Positions 1 to 6,344 are shown, numbered from the stretch's first letter. The stretch: DNA of 15,660 nt from Atopobium sp. (GCA_018376005.1 JAHACE010000007.1:1-15660); one strand, 5' to 3'. The notes: generated from the letters alone by a model not told the origin. Numbers and translations: made by a program.

Positions 1-954
1 GAGTCCGCTTCCTGGCTCCGCATCGACCGCATTGGCATGCGCATGCTCAACGCCTCCGCGCTAAGCGGCGCCGAATGTGTTTACCTGCGTCTTCTTATCA
101 CAGGCACTGGCGAGAAAAACGTCAAGTTTGTCATGATTGACGAGGTCCAAGACTACACCGAAACGCAGCTTATGGTGCTTGGAAAGTACTTCTCGCGTGC
201 ACACTTTTTGCTTTTGGGTGACTCTAACCAGGCAATTTGGGAAGATACCGCAACGTTTGAGCAGATTGAGAAGATCTTTAGCGCAACACACGGCGAGGGC
301 GCTGTTTCTACCTGCAAGCTTCTGACCAGCTACCGCTCCTCTCCCGAGATTACCGCACTGTTTACCTCGCTTTTGAGCGAAGAAGAGCGTGGCCAGACAA
401 ACTCCGTTCAGCGCGGCGGCAAAAAACCTGAGTTCTTTGAGGTGGTCGCTGACAACAAAGATACTGAGCGCGCCGAGTATCTGCAGACTATGAAGTCCCT
501 TATTGAGCAGGCGCAAGAGTTTGATGGGCTGACCGCCATTGTGTGCACCGAGAAGTCTCGTGTTCGCTGGCTGGCCAAACAGCTGGAAGGGGTTTTTGCA
601 GAAGGCGGAAACGGCGTAGCGGACGGCACGACCGATGTCGTTGCGGGCAACGGTGCGGCGCAGGCCAACGGCGCAGTACAGGCCAACGGCGCAGCGCAGG
701 CCAAGCCGCGCACCGGCGTCAAAGTGCTCACCAGCCACGATTCCCTCCCCGCGAAGGGCGTTGTTCTTCTCGACCTTGCACTAGCAAAGGGCCTTGAGTT
801 TGATCAGGTCATTGTTGCCGATGCGCAAGAGGAAGTGTATAAAGCAGACGGAATTTCTCGCCGCAGGCTCTACACCGCGCTGTCCCGTGCGATGCATCAT
901 GTGATGGTGGTCTCTCAGGGAAAGATGACTCCGCTGCTCAGCAAATTGCTTTAA
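1..954 (+). CDS. UvrD/HelD-like superfamily-1 helicase, C-terminal part (5' truncated)
   Basis: The reading frame is open from base 1, so the gene begins outside the window and only the last 317 residues are visible. Counting from the first visible codon: Walker B/motif II DEVQDY at 47-52, motif III GDSNQAIW at 73-80, motif IV SYRSS at 110-114, motif V KGLEFD at 263-268 and motif VI with ALSRA near 293-297. This order and the short spacing from motif IV to V resemble HelD-type ATPases, which act on RNA polymerase, more than full UvrD/PcrA, but the diagnostic N-terminal arm is missing. These enzymes use ATP to move on nucleic acid or to release stalled polymerase. Residues 219-235 are an Ala/Gln/Asn/Gly repeat in the stretch before motif V, where relatives are usually shorter. 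An in-frame ATG at 37 is internal, not the start. Confidence 0.85.
   Translation, partial: ESASWLRIDRIGMRMLNASALSGAECVYLRLLITGTGEKNVKFVMIDEVQDYTETQLMVLGKYFSRAHFLLLGDSNQAIWEDTATFEQIEKIFSATHGEGAVSTCKLLTSYRSSPEITALFTSLLSEEERGQTNSVQRGGKKPEFFEVVADNKDTERAEYLQTMKSLIEQAQEFDGLTAIVCTEKSRVRWLAKQLEGVFAEGGNGVADGTTDVVAGNGAAQANGAVQANGAAQAKPRTGVKVLTSHDSLPAKGVVLLDLALAKGLEFDQVIVADAQEEVYKADGISRRRLYTALSRAMHHVMVVSQGKMTPLLSKLL
655..705 (+). repeat. 18-bp in-frame tandem repeat in the helicase gene
   Basis: Two full copies and one partial copy (655-672, 673-690, 691-705) share the core CAGGCCAA. They encode AAQANG, AVQANG and AAQAK. The period is a multiple of three, so copy number can change without a frameshift. 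The repeat sits in a variable linker, not in a helicase motif. Confidence 0.85.
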
Positions 955-966
955 AAAAAGCAATTT
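943..966 (+). terminator. Possible terminator hairpin at the helicase stop codon
   Basis: A perfect 10-bp inverted repeat (AAATTGCTTT, loop AAAA, AAAGCAATTT) includes the stop codon at 952-954. The stem is AT-rich. A run of seven T follows only about 10 bases later (977-983), so this is a weak candidate. Confidence 0.35.
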
Positions 967-1056
967 CTACCTGCGATTTTTTTGAAATTTACTGATTGAA
1001 GACGGCTAGTTCGGGTAAATGCTAGTCATCGATAACATTTACCGTTGGAGGTTAGT

Positions 1057-1413
1057 ATGTCCGAAGAATTGATTCCTGGTGTCATGAAGAACATCGACGC
1101 AAAGACTGTAGTAACCCTTAAAGACCAGGTTGCATGCCTTCCTGGCCAGGTCATCAGCAAGACCCTTGCGCAAAACGATGCCGTCAGCGTTACCCTCTTT
1201 GGTTTTGGCGCAGGCGAAGAGATTGCAAGCCATCGCGCAGGTGGCGATGCATTTGTCACCATTCTTGAGGGACGCGCAAGCATTACCATCGATGACGACG
1301 TCTACACCCTTGAAGCTGGTCAGTCTATTGTGATGCCACTTGGTCACCCACATGCACTTCAGGCTCCAGAAGAGTTTAAGATGCTGCTGGTTGTTGTGTA
1401 TCCGCAGAAATAA
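1057..1413 (+). CDS. Small single-domain cupin protein
   Basis: This 118-residue protein is one cupin beta-barrel with no other domain. The ATG at 1057 is chosen because GGAGGT (1047-1052) lies 4 bases upstream; a TTG at 1045 would overlap that site. Cupin motif 1 starts at Gly53 with His59, but the second His of the usual HxH is Ala61, with an Asp at 64. Motif 2 is intact: Gly88, Pro94, Gly96 and His99. From memory, a widespread group of small bacterial cupins has the same pattern (H-x-x-x-GDA), so the missing His is probably a family trait. Substrate and role are unknown; such proteins may bind a metal or a small ligand. It lies between the helicase and enolase with separate transcription signals on its 3' side. 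Confidence 0.8.
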   Translation: MSEELIPGVMKNIDAKTVVTLKDQVACLPGQVISKTLAQNDAVSVTLFGFGAGEEIASHRAGGDAFVTILEGRASITIDDDVYTLEAGQSIVMPLGHPHALQAPEEFKMLLVVVYPQK

Positions 1414-1423
1414 TTTATATATT

Positions 1424-1450
1424 TACCTAACAATTCCGCAGGTATTTTTT
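1424..1450 (+). terminator. Weak terminator after the cupin gene
   Basis: A short stem (TACCT 1424-1428 with AGGTA 1440-1444) is followed directly by TTTTTT (1445-1450). The stem is only 5 bp with an 11-base loop, so strength is doubtful, but position and T run fit. Confidence 0.4.
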
Positions 1451-1487
1451 ATTTGGCCAGGTAGACAGCGCATCTGCCTGGCCAAAT
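1451..1487. repeat. 15-bp inverted repeat upstream of enolase
   Basis: Arms 1451-1465 and 1473-1487 pair over 15 positions with one T-G wobble and a 7-base loop. The outer arm is ATTTGGCCAGG. Neither strand has a T run directly after the arm, so it is not a textbook terminator. The sequence GCCAAATACT at the right arm (1481-1490) recurs at 1502-1511, exactly 21 bases on. It could be a protein binding site or an RNA hairpin. Confidence 0.75.
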
Positions 1488-1513
1488 ACTATCTCTGTCC
1501 AGCCAAATACTCT

Positions 1514-1554
1514 GTGTAATTACAATACACACCTCATAACAGAATGGGTATACT
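1514..1554 (+). promoter_or_regulatory. Probable enolase promoter with palindrome
   Basis: TATACT at 1549-1554 is a good -10 box, about 50 bases before the enolase ATG. No good -35 box lies at the right spacing. A 17-base palindrome (GTGTA 1514-1518, TACAC 1526-1530) covers the -35 region and could be an operator. Confidence 0.4.
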
Positions 1555-1604
1555 AGTTATGTCTGTGCAATCAGCAAAATGTTAAACCTAAAGAAAGGTG
1601 AGCT

Positions 1605-2894
1605 ATGAGCCAGATTTTTGATGTTCACGCACGTGAGGTCCTCGATTCCCGTGGCAATCCAACCGTTGAGGTTGAGGTTGTTCTTGACGACGGCTCCTTT
1701 GGTCGTGCAATCGTTCCTTCCGGCGCTTCTACCGGTGAGTTCGAGGCTGTAGAGCTTCGCGACGGCGACAAGAGCCGTTACCTGGGCAAGGGCGTTCTGA
1801 AGGCAGTCGAGCACGTCAACACTGAGATCCGCGACCTCGTTATTGGTTGGGACGCAGAGGATCAGCGCGGCCTTGACCTCGCTATGATCAAGCTTGACGG
1901 CACTCCAAACAAGGGTCGCCTCGGCGCAAACGCTATTCTCGGCGTTTCTCTTGCTGTTGCTCACGCTGCAGCTGCTTCTGCTGAGCTTCCACTTTACGCT
2001 TACCTCGGTGGCGCAAACGCTCACACTCTTCCTGTTCCTATGATGAACGTCCTCAACGGTGGCGTCCACGCTGACAACAACGTTGACTTCCAGGAGTTCA
2101 TGATTATGCCTGTTGGTGCTCCTGACTTCACCACCGCTCTTCGCTGGTGCGCACAGGTTTACCACACCCTCAAGGACACTCTGAAGTCCCAGGGCCTCAA
2201 CACCGGTGTTGGTGACGAGGGCGGCTTTGCTCCAGACCTTAAGTCCAACGAAGAGCCACTTGAGCTTCTCTCCGAGGCTGTTCAGGCTGCTGGCTTTGAG
2301 CTTGGCAAGGACTTCCGCTTTGCTATGGACCCAGCTTCTTCTGAGTTCTACAACAAGGAGACCGGCAAGTATGACCTCAAGGGCGAGGGTCGCTCCCTTA
2401 CCTCCGAGGAAATGGTTGCTTACTACGAGGAAATGGTCGAGAAGTTCCCAATCGTCTCCATTGAGGACGGTCTTGCAGAGGAGGACTGGGACGGTTGGAA
2501 GGTCCTTACCCAGCGTCTGGGCAAGAAGATCCAGCTCGTCGGCGACGACCTCTTTGTTACCAACACTCAGCGCCTGAAGAAGGGCATTGAGGTTCACGCT
2601 GGTAACTCCATCCTCATCAAGGTCAACCAGATTGGTACCCTGACCGAGTCCCTCGAGGCTATCGAGATGGCTAAGCGCGCAGGTTACACCGCAGTTGTTT
2701 CCCACCGTTCCGGTGAGACCGAGGACACCACCATTGCTGACCTTGTTGTTGCAACCAACGCTGGTCAGATCAAGACTGGTGCACCTGCTCGTACCGAGCG
2801 TGTTGCTAAGTACAACCAGCTTCTCCGCATCGAGGATGACCTCGCTGAGGGCGCTGAGTACCTGGGCATGGACGCTTTCTACAACCTTCGCTAA
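1605..2894 (+). CDS. eno: Enolase (phosphopyruvate hydratase)
   Basis: Converts 2-phosphoglycerate to phosphoenolpyruvate in glycolysis, in the cytoplasm. The 429 residues are full family length. The N-terminal domain starts with the conserved AREVLDSRGNPTVE block. Catalytic Glu205 is in VGDEGGF; the Mg ligands are Asp242 (MDPASSE), Glu287 (SIEDGL) and Asp314 (GDDLFVTN); catalytic Lys339 is in the signature ILIKVNQIGTLTE; SHRSGE follows at 366-371 and Lys390 is present. The ATG has AAAGG (1594-1598) six bases upstream. Codon use is biased toward a narrow set, as expected of a highly expressed gene; the long reading frame on the other strand (1557-2945) is a by-product. It has its own candidate promoter and a strong terminator, so it is probably transcribed alone. 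Confidence 0.99.
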   Translation: MSQIFDVHAREVLDSRGNPTVEVEVVLDDGSFGRAIVPSGASTGEFEAVELRDGDKSRYLGKGVLKAVEHVNTEIRDLVIGWDAEDQRGLDLAMIKLDGTPNKGRLGANAILGVSLAVAHAAAASAELPLYAYLGGANAHTLPVPMMNVLNGGVHADNNVDFQEFMIMPVGAPDFTTALRWCAQVYHTLKDTLKSQGLNTGVGDEGGFAPDLKSNEEPLELLSEAVQAAGFELGKDFRFAMDPASSEFYNKETGKYDLKGEGRSLTSEEMVAYYEEMVEKFPIVSIEDGLAEEDWDGWKVLTQRLGKKIQLVGDDLFVTNTQRLKKGIEVHAGNSILIKVNQIGTLTESLEAIEMAKRAGYTAVVSHRSGETEDTTIADLVVATNAGQIKTGAPARTERVAKYNQLLRIEDDLAEGAEYLGMDAFYNLR

Positions 2895-2910
2895 ACCCGC
2901 AGATTGTGGG

Positions 2911-2955
2911 CTAGACGGCTCGCGTCCAGCTCGACCGAGCTGCAACGCCGTTTAG
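2911..2955 (+). other. Structured stem-loop in the enolase 3' untranslated region
   Basis: An outer stem CTAGACGGC (2911-2919) with GCCGTTTAG (2947-2955) has one wobble pair. It encloses an inner perfect hairpin CAGCTC-GACC-GAGCTG (2927-2942). No T run follows, so it is not itself the terminator, which lies 17 bases later. It may protect the 3' end of the mRNA. Confidence 0.55.
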
Positions 2956-2971
2956 ACTGCTAGAAGCTACG

Positions 2972-3004
2972 AAGCCGCATCTCATTTGAGGTGCGGCTTT
3001 TTTG
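2972..3004 (+). terminator. Rho-independent terminator of enolase
   Basis: Stem AAGCCGCATCTC (2972-2983) pairs with GAGGTGCGGCTT (2988-2999) with one wobble pair and a four-base loop. A run of seven T (2998-3004) begins in the last two stem positions. This is the clearest terminator in the window. Confidence 0.92.
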
Positions 3005-3204
3005 TGTGCGCGGGTGCTGCGCGGGCGCTGCAGCGCGAACGTCGGGTGCAAGTGCGGCGCGGGTCCGGGTGCGGCGCGGGTCCAGGTGCGGCGCGGGTGT
3101 GGGTCTAGGAACGGCTGCGTGAACTGCGGGTTTCTCGCCGCACGCGATAACTTAGCGGGCGCATGGGTTCCGTAGACGCATCCGAGCCTAGTTTGAAACG
3201 CCCG
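3005..3204. repeat. GC-rich non-coding stretch with tandem repeats
   Basis: No supported gene. It holds two 11-bp copies (3008-3018, 3019-3029), a 12-bp perfect palindrome GCGCTGCAGCGC (3025-3036) and three 17-bp tandem copies of GTGCGGCGCGGGTCCRG (3052-3068, 3069-3085, 3086-3102, the last diverged at its end). At 3126-3139 the minus strand reads GGCGAGAAACCCGC, a motif found again at 13934-13947. A 111-codon frame on the minus strand (2911-3246) crosses the terminator and repeats and is not believed. Confidence 0.7.
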
Positions 3205-3336
3205 AACACACCTATGTCGGATAATCTGCCGAAAATGCGTATACATTTCGTTGAAAATACTTATCTCATGCAGAATATCGTTATTAGATGTGTTTTTTAT
3301 CCTTGATTTTGCAGATTATCCGACATAGATGTGTTT
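3205..3336. repeat. 131-bp inverted-repeat element with an extra direct copy
   Basis: Left arm 3205-3229 and right arm 3311-3335 are inverted copies matching at 24 of 25 positions; the core is TATGTCGGATAATCTGC. A third, diverged copy at 3270-3295 is in the same direction as the right arm, 41 bases before it, matching at 20 of 26 positions. The interior is AT-rich and has no reading frame. No clear target-site duplication is seen. It may be a degenerate miniature element or a large RNA hairpin. Confidence 0.8.
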
Positions 3337-3605
3337 GCTTAACTCTGAAATTAAGGGTAATTAAATCTTTGATATATCTTCATTCATAATTATGTATATC
3401 AGATAGAAATTATGCATAATAGTGAATTGAGCGTACGTGATTAAATTCAAATTCTATAACCAAAGCTGCTCCACGATGTATTTGGGCTATTGAGTCTGGT
3501 TTTATCTGCAGTTTTTTGAGGATGTTCCGTCAGTCGATATAACGGCACCGCAGCATCCCACCGCGGTTATACTTGATATGTCAACTCTCAAGAATCCGAG
3601 GCGCC
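3337..3605. promoter_or_regulatory. AT-rich leader of the phosphofructokinase gene
   Basis: No gene is seen in this AT-rich stretch. It contains perfect palindromes CATAATTATG (3385-3394) and ATTATGCATAAT (3409-3420), and TGATATA/TATATCA arms (3370-3376, 3395-3401). A candidate -10 box TATACT lies at 3568-3573, without a clear -35 box; it would give an untranslated leader of roughly 25 bases before the ATG at 3606. The palindromes lie about 150-200 bases upstream of it and could be regulator sites. Confidence 0.4.
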
Positions 3606-4913
3606 ATGAACACCACATCAGAGCATGTAATACGCACAATCCTGGTTGGACAGTCGGGCGGGCCGACTGCAGCCATCAATGCATCGCTTGCGGGTGTTAT
3701 TCGCGCAGCTCACGCCCAGGGCCTCCGAGTGCTCGGGATGCGCAACGGAATCCAGGGATTTCTTGAGGGCGGCGTCGTTGATCTGGTGGAAGCACTTGAA
3801 CTTACAGCGTCTGAATCCGGATCGTCCAACCACGCATCCACAAATCCTGGCGAGAAGAACCTCCAGCTCCTAAGGAAAACGCCATCAAGCTGGCTGGGTA
3901 GCTGCCGCTTTAAGCTGCCGGAGCTTGCTGACAACTCAGAATCCGCAGCCATCTCCCCTATCTACCAGCAGATTGATGCGCAGCTCAAGAAATACCAGGT
4001 AGATGCCGTGCTTTACATCGGCGGAAACGATTCCATGGACACAACGGACAAGTTGTCTCGATACTTTGCCCAGGTAGACAGTGCCGTTCGCGTTGTAGGC
4101 GTGCCAAAAACCATCGACAACGACCTCGAGGGCACCGATCACACCCCCGGCTTTGGCAGCGCAGCGCGATTCGTGGCATCCGTAACCGCCGAGCTCACCC
4201 GCGACGGCGGCGTCTACAACAGCAAAAACGTCACGTTTATCGAAGCCATGGGTCGCGACGCAGGCTGGCTCACGGCGGTTGGTGCACTGGCGCAAGATAT
4301 TTGCGGAACCGCCCCAGACTTTGTCCTTCTGCCCGAGATTCCGCTCGATGAACACACACTACTTTCCGCCATTGAACAGCGACTTCACGAGAAGAACAAC
4401 GTGATCGTAGTTGTTAGCGAGGGCGTTCATCACGCAGATGGTAGTTTCCTTTTTGATGCAAAATCCGTTGCGATTGACACGTTTGGCCACCTCGCGGCAC
4501 AATCCGGAACGGCTCAATACTTGTCGCAGCTAGCCAAGGATCAACTGGGCGTAAAGTCTCGCGGCATTGAGCTCAATACGCTGCAGCGTTGCGCTTCGCA
4601 TGCTGCTAGCAAGGTTGACTTGGACGAGGCAGAAGCGCTCGGTGCTGCAGGAGTTGAAGCTGTTCTCCAAGGTAAAACCGGTGTTATGGTAGGCGTTCAC
4701 CGAACTTCTGATGTCCCATATACTTCGGAGATTCGCGCCACCCCTGTCGCCGATGTTGCTAACAAGGTAAAGCTTGTACCTCGAGAAATGATCTCCGAAG
4801 ACGGCTTCAACGTTACCGACACTGCCCTGACCTATCTGCGTCCTCTTGTCGCAGGTATGGAGGAGCCGATTTCTACCGACGGACTTCCCCGTTTTCTTGC
4901 GGAGCTATCGTAG
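3606..4913 (+). CDS. pfp: PPi-type 6-phosphofructokinase
   Basis: Phosphorylates fructose 6-phosphate to the 1,6-bisphosphate; the active-site residues point to pyrophosphate rather than ATP as donor. The first glycine loop is GQSGGPTAAINAS (residues 15-27). The ATP-type GGDGS is replaced by GGNDS (139-143), and PKTIDND (167-173) has the Lys typical of PPi enzymes; Asp171 is the expected catalytic base. MGRDAGW (215-221) binds the sugar phosphate. The ATG at 3606 (435 residues) is preferred because GAGG (3598-3601) is just upstream and the -10 candidate would put the transcript start near 3580; a TTG at 3573 would overlap that -10 box. Residues 68-82 form a Ser/Asn-rich insertion. It converges with murB and has no obvious T-run terminator. 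Confidence 0.93.
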   Translation: MNTTSEHVIRTILVGQSGGPTAAINASLAGVIRAAHAQGLRVLGMRNGIQGFLEGGVVDLVEALELTASESGSSNHASTNPGEKNLQLLRKTPSSWLGSCRFKLPELADNSESAAISPIYQQIDAQLKKYQVDAVLYIGGNDSMDTTDKLSRYFAQVDSAVRVVGVPKTIDNDLEGTDHTPGFGSAARFVASVTAELTRDGGVYNSKNVTFIEAMGRDAGWLTAVGALAQDICGTAPDFVLLPEIPLDEHTLLSAIEQRLHEKNNVIVVVSEGVHHADGSFLFDAKSVAIDTFGHLAAQSGTAQYLSQLAKDQLGVKSRGIELNTLQRCASHAASKVDLDEAEALGAAGVEAVLQGKTGVMVGVHRTSDVPYTSEIRATPVADVANKVKLVPREMISEDGFNVTDTALTYLRPLVAGMEEPISTDGLPRFLAELS

Positions 4914-4941
4914 CGATTCGTTGCGGACGAAACAGCGCCGC

Positions 4942-5017
4942 GCGGACGCGTGTGATTCGTGCAAACGCGTGCAATCCGTGCGGACGCGTGCAATCCGTTG
5001 CGGATGGGTGTGAGCCG
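4942..5017. repeat. 19-bp tandem repeats between pfp and murB
   Basis: Four units of 19 bases (4942-4960, 4961-4979, 4980-4998, 4999-5017). Units 2 and 3 differ only at two bases and share ACGCGTGCAATCCGTG; unit 1 is close and unit 4 is degenerate. They fill most of the gap between the two convergent genes. Confidence 0.8.
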
Positions 5018-5025
5018 CGGCTCAC
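5010..5025. terminator. Perfect palindrome at the murB stop codon
   Basis: GTGAGCCGCGGCTCAC is a perfect 16-base palindrome that reaches the first base of the murB stop (5025-5027, minus strand). It lies between convergent genes and could serve both as a terminator, but neither side has a T run. Confidence 0.35.
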
Positions 5026-5951
5026 TACTCCCCGAGGAACCTTACCTCAGGGTGAAGCTCGACATCAAACTGGCGCTTGACCTCTGCCTGAACATGCTCG
5101 ATAACGGCATGAACCTCGGCAGCGGTAGCGTTGTCGTAGTTGACCACAAAGCCAGCATGTTTATCGGAAACACCGGCGCCACCAAAGCGATAGCCCTTAA
5201 GACCAGCGTCGGTAACAAGCTTGCCTACAAAGTGGTCCTCAGGACGCTTGAAAGTTGAACCAGCAGAAGGCAGCTCAAGAGGCTGCTTCTCCTCGCGAGC
5301 ACGCGTGAACTCTTCCATCTTTTCGCGGATCTTCTCGCCATCCGCACGGTGAAGATTGAACGTGGCAGAAAGCACAATCATGCCCTCATCGGCGATTCTG
5401 CTGTGACGATAACCCAGGTCAAGCTCGGAAGCGTCCAGCGTAGCAAAGGTGCCGTCGGCGAGAAGGACGCGGACGGATTTGAGCACGTCAGCGATGCAAC
5501 CGTCGTAAGCGCCTGCGTTCATGAAACATGCGCCGCCCACAGAACCTGGGATGCCGCACGCAAACTCGAGCCCAGAAAGGTCCAGTTCACAGGCCATCTC
5601 GGAGGCTTCTTTGAGGCCAACGCCGGCCTGGCAGGTCATCTCGGTGTCGTCGATGCTTACGCTGGTCAGGCCATCAGCGACGGCAATGATGACGCCGCGA
5701 TATCCTGCATCAGAAACAAGCAGGTCAGAGCCATAACCGAGAATAAAATAAGGAGCTTCTGCGTCTTTAACCGCAAGGAGAATCTCTTTAACCTCATCGG
5801 GATCATCAGGGATGACATAGAGATCCGCAGGTCCACCCACTTTAAAGGTGGTGTGCTCGCTCATTGGCTCGTCTACCAGGACGTTCTCTTCTCCAACAAT
5901 CGAGCAAAGCTTTCCGGCCAGGCTTTGTAAGTCATAGCCACTTTCAGACAT
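5025..5951 (-). CDS. murB: UDP-N-acetylenolpyruvoylglucosamine reductase (MurB)
   Basis: FAD- and NADPH-dependent cytoplasmic enzyme that makes UDP-MurNAc, the second committed step of peptidoglycan synthesis. The 308 residues fit the type II family. FAD-binding motifs: TTFKVGGPADL (34-44), GYGSDLLVSD (72-81) and GIPGSVGGACFMNAGAY (133-149). Catalytic residues: Arg182 in YRHSRI, Ser232 in SAGSTFKRP and Glu302 in HPEVRF. In the glycine motif the usual GSN is GSD here, a mild variant. The ATG at 5951 has a strong site, AAGGAG, eight bases upstream on the minus strand. It is divergent from the riboflavin transporter operon and convergent with pfp, so it is probably transcribed alone. Confidence 0.97.
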   Translation of the reverse strand: MSESGYDLQSLAGKLCSIVGEENVLVDEPMSEHTTFKVGGPADLYVIPDDPDEVKEILLAVKDAEAPYFILGYGSDLLVSDAGYRGVIIAVADGLTSVSIDDTEMTCQAGVGLKEASEMACELDLSGLEFACGIPGSVGGACFMNAGAYDGCIADVLKSVRVLLADGTFATLDASELDLGYRHSRIADEGMIVLSATFNLHRADGEKIREKMEEFTRAREEKQPLELPSAGSTFKRPEDHFVGKLVTDAGLKGYRFGGAGVSDKHAGFVVNYDNATAAEVHAVIEHVQAEVKRQFDVELHPEVRFLGE

Positions 5952-5977
5952 GTAACACGCTCCTTAGTAAGTTACTT

Positions 5978-5983
5978 TTTATA
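5978..5983 (-). promoter_or_regulatory. Possible -10 box for murB
   Basis: On the minus strand this reads TATAAA, about 27 bases upstream of the murB ATG. No good -35 box was found. The 22-bp repeat array begins 12 bases further upstream, covering the place where -35 would lie. Confidence 0.3.
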
Positions 5984-5994
5984 GTTTATCGCAA

Positions 5995-6082
5995 GCGAGA
6001 AAAACGTGGCGTTGGGGCGAGAAAATCACGGCATTAGGACGAGAAGATCACGGTTTTGGTGCAAGAAAATCACGGTACTAGG
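5995..6082. repeat. Four 22-bp tandem repeats in the murB-ribU divergent region
   Basis: Units 5995-6016, 6017-6038, 6039-6060 and 6061-6082 are each exactly 22 bases with no gap. The shared core is GCGAGAAAATCACGG, followed by a TTRGG-like end; a decayed fifth unit (ACCAAAAAACGG) starts at 6083. The 22-base step is close to two helical turns, so the copies face one side of the DNA. A short reading frame over the array (6006-6239) has no ribosome binding site and is not a gene. Confidence 0.9.
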
Positions 6083-6157
6083 ACCAAAAAACGGTTACTT
6101 TTGCAATTCTGTCAAAGAAATGTCCATCCTGTTTTACGTGTTATCAGCTGTTGACTC

Positions 6158-6166
6158 TGCTATAGT
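6158..6166 (+). promoter_or_regulatory. Extended -10 promoter of the ribU operon
   Basis: TGCTATAGT is an extended -10 element (TGn plus TATAGT). The expected transcript start, around 6173, is just before the first base of the FMN aptamer, which fits well. No convincing -35 box at normal spacing. Confidence 0.6.
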
Positions 6167-6178
6167 ACGTATCGATAT

Positions 6179-6334
6179 GTTTCAGAAATGGTTGCAATTA
6201 CCTACTGGTGGTAAGGTGGCCGAGCTTCAGGGTTTGTAACAACCCAGTTCAAAGAGCCATCAAGTCCGCGACCCGCAAAGGCGGTTAACCTGGTTAAAGT
6301 CCAGGACCAACGGTACAGTCCGGATGTCAGAAAC
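6179..6334 (+). ncRNA. FMN riboswitch (RFN element) with extended P3
   Basis: P1 is GTTTC (6179-6183) with GAAAC (6330-6334). P2 is GGT (6190-6192) with ACC (6200-6202) and the loop TGCAATT, close to the consensus. ACTGGTGGT (6204-6212) matches ACCGGCGGT; AAGTCCGCGA (6262-6271) is the conserved block after P3. P4 is CCGC-AAAG-GCGG (6273-6284), P5 CCTGG/CCAGG (6289-6293, 6301-6305) and P6 contains ACGGTACAGTCCGGATG (6310-6326). The P3 arm carries about 50 extra bases that fold into GGTGGC/GCCATC (6215-6220, 6256-6261) and GGGTT/AACCC (6230-6234, 6241-6245). The ribU ribosome site GGAG (6335-6338) directly follows P1, suggesting control of translation by FMN; no terminator hairpin is seen. Confidence 0.92.
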
Positions 6335-6344
6335 GGAGACTTTT

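Noticed and set aside
1057..1413. Loss of the cupin metal site as a novelty
   Set aside because: Second His of motif 1 is missing, but motif 2 is intact and, from memory, many small bacterial cupins share this pattern.
1557..2945. 462-codon frame antisense to enolase
   Set aside because: It mirrors the whole of eno; strong codon bias in a highly expressed gene removes stops on the other strand. The translation has no recognisable motif, and it starts beyond the eno stop, in the 3' stem-loop.
2911..3246. 111-codon minus-strand frame over the enolase 3' region
   Set aside because: Crosses the terminator, GC-rich tandem repeats and one arm of the inverted repeat. No ribosome site or protein-like composition.
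3205..3336. Complete insertion sequence
   Set aside because: Only 131 bp, no reading frame and no target duplication, so at most a miniature or decayed element.
6006..6239. 77-codon frame over the 22-bp array and riboswitch
   Set aside because: Built from the repeats and the FMN aptamer, without a ribosome site.
6324..6344. Earlier ATG start for ribU
   Set aside because: This ATG is part of the conserved GGATG of the FMN aptamer; the ATG at 6345 has a properly spaced GGAG.
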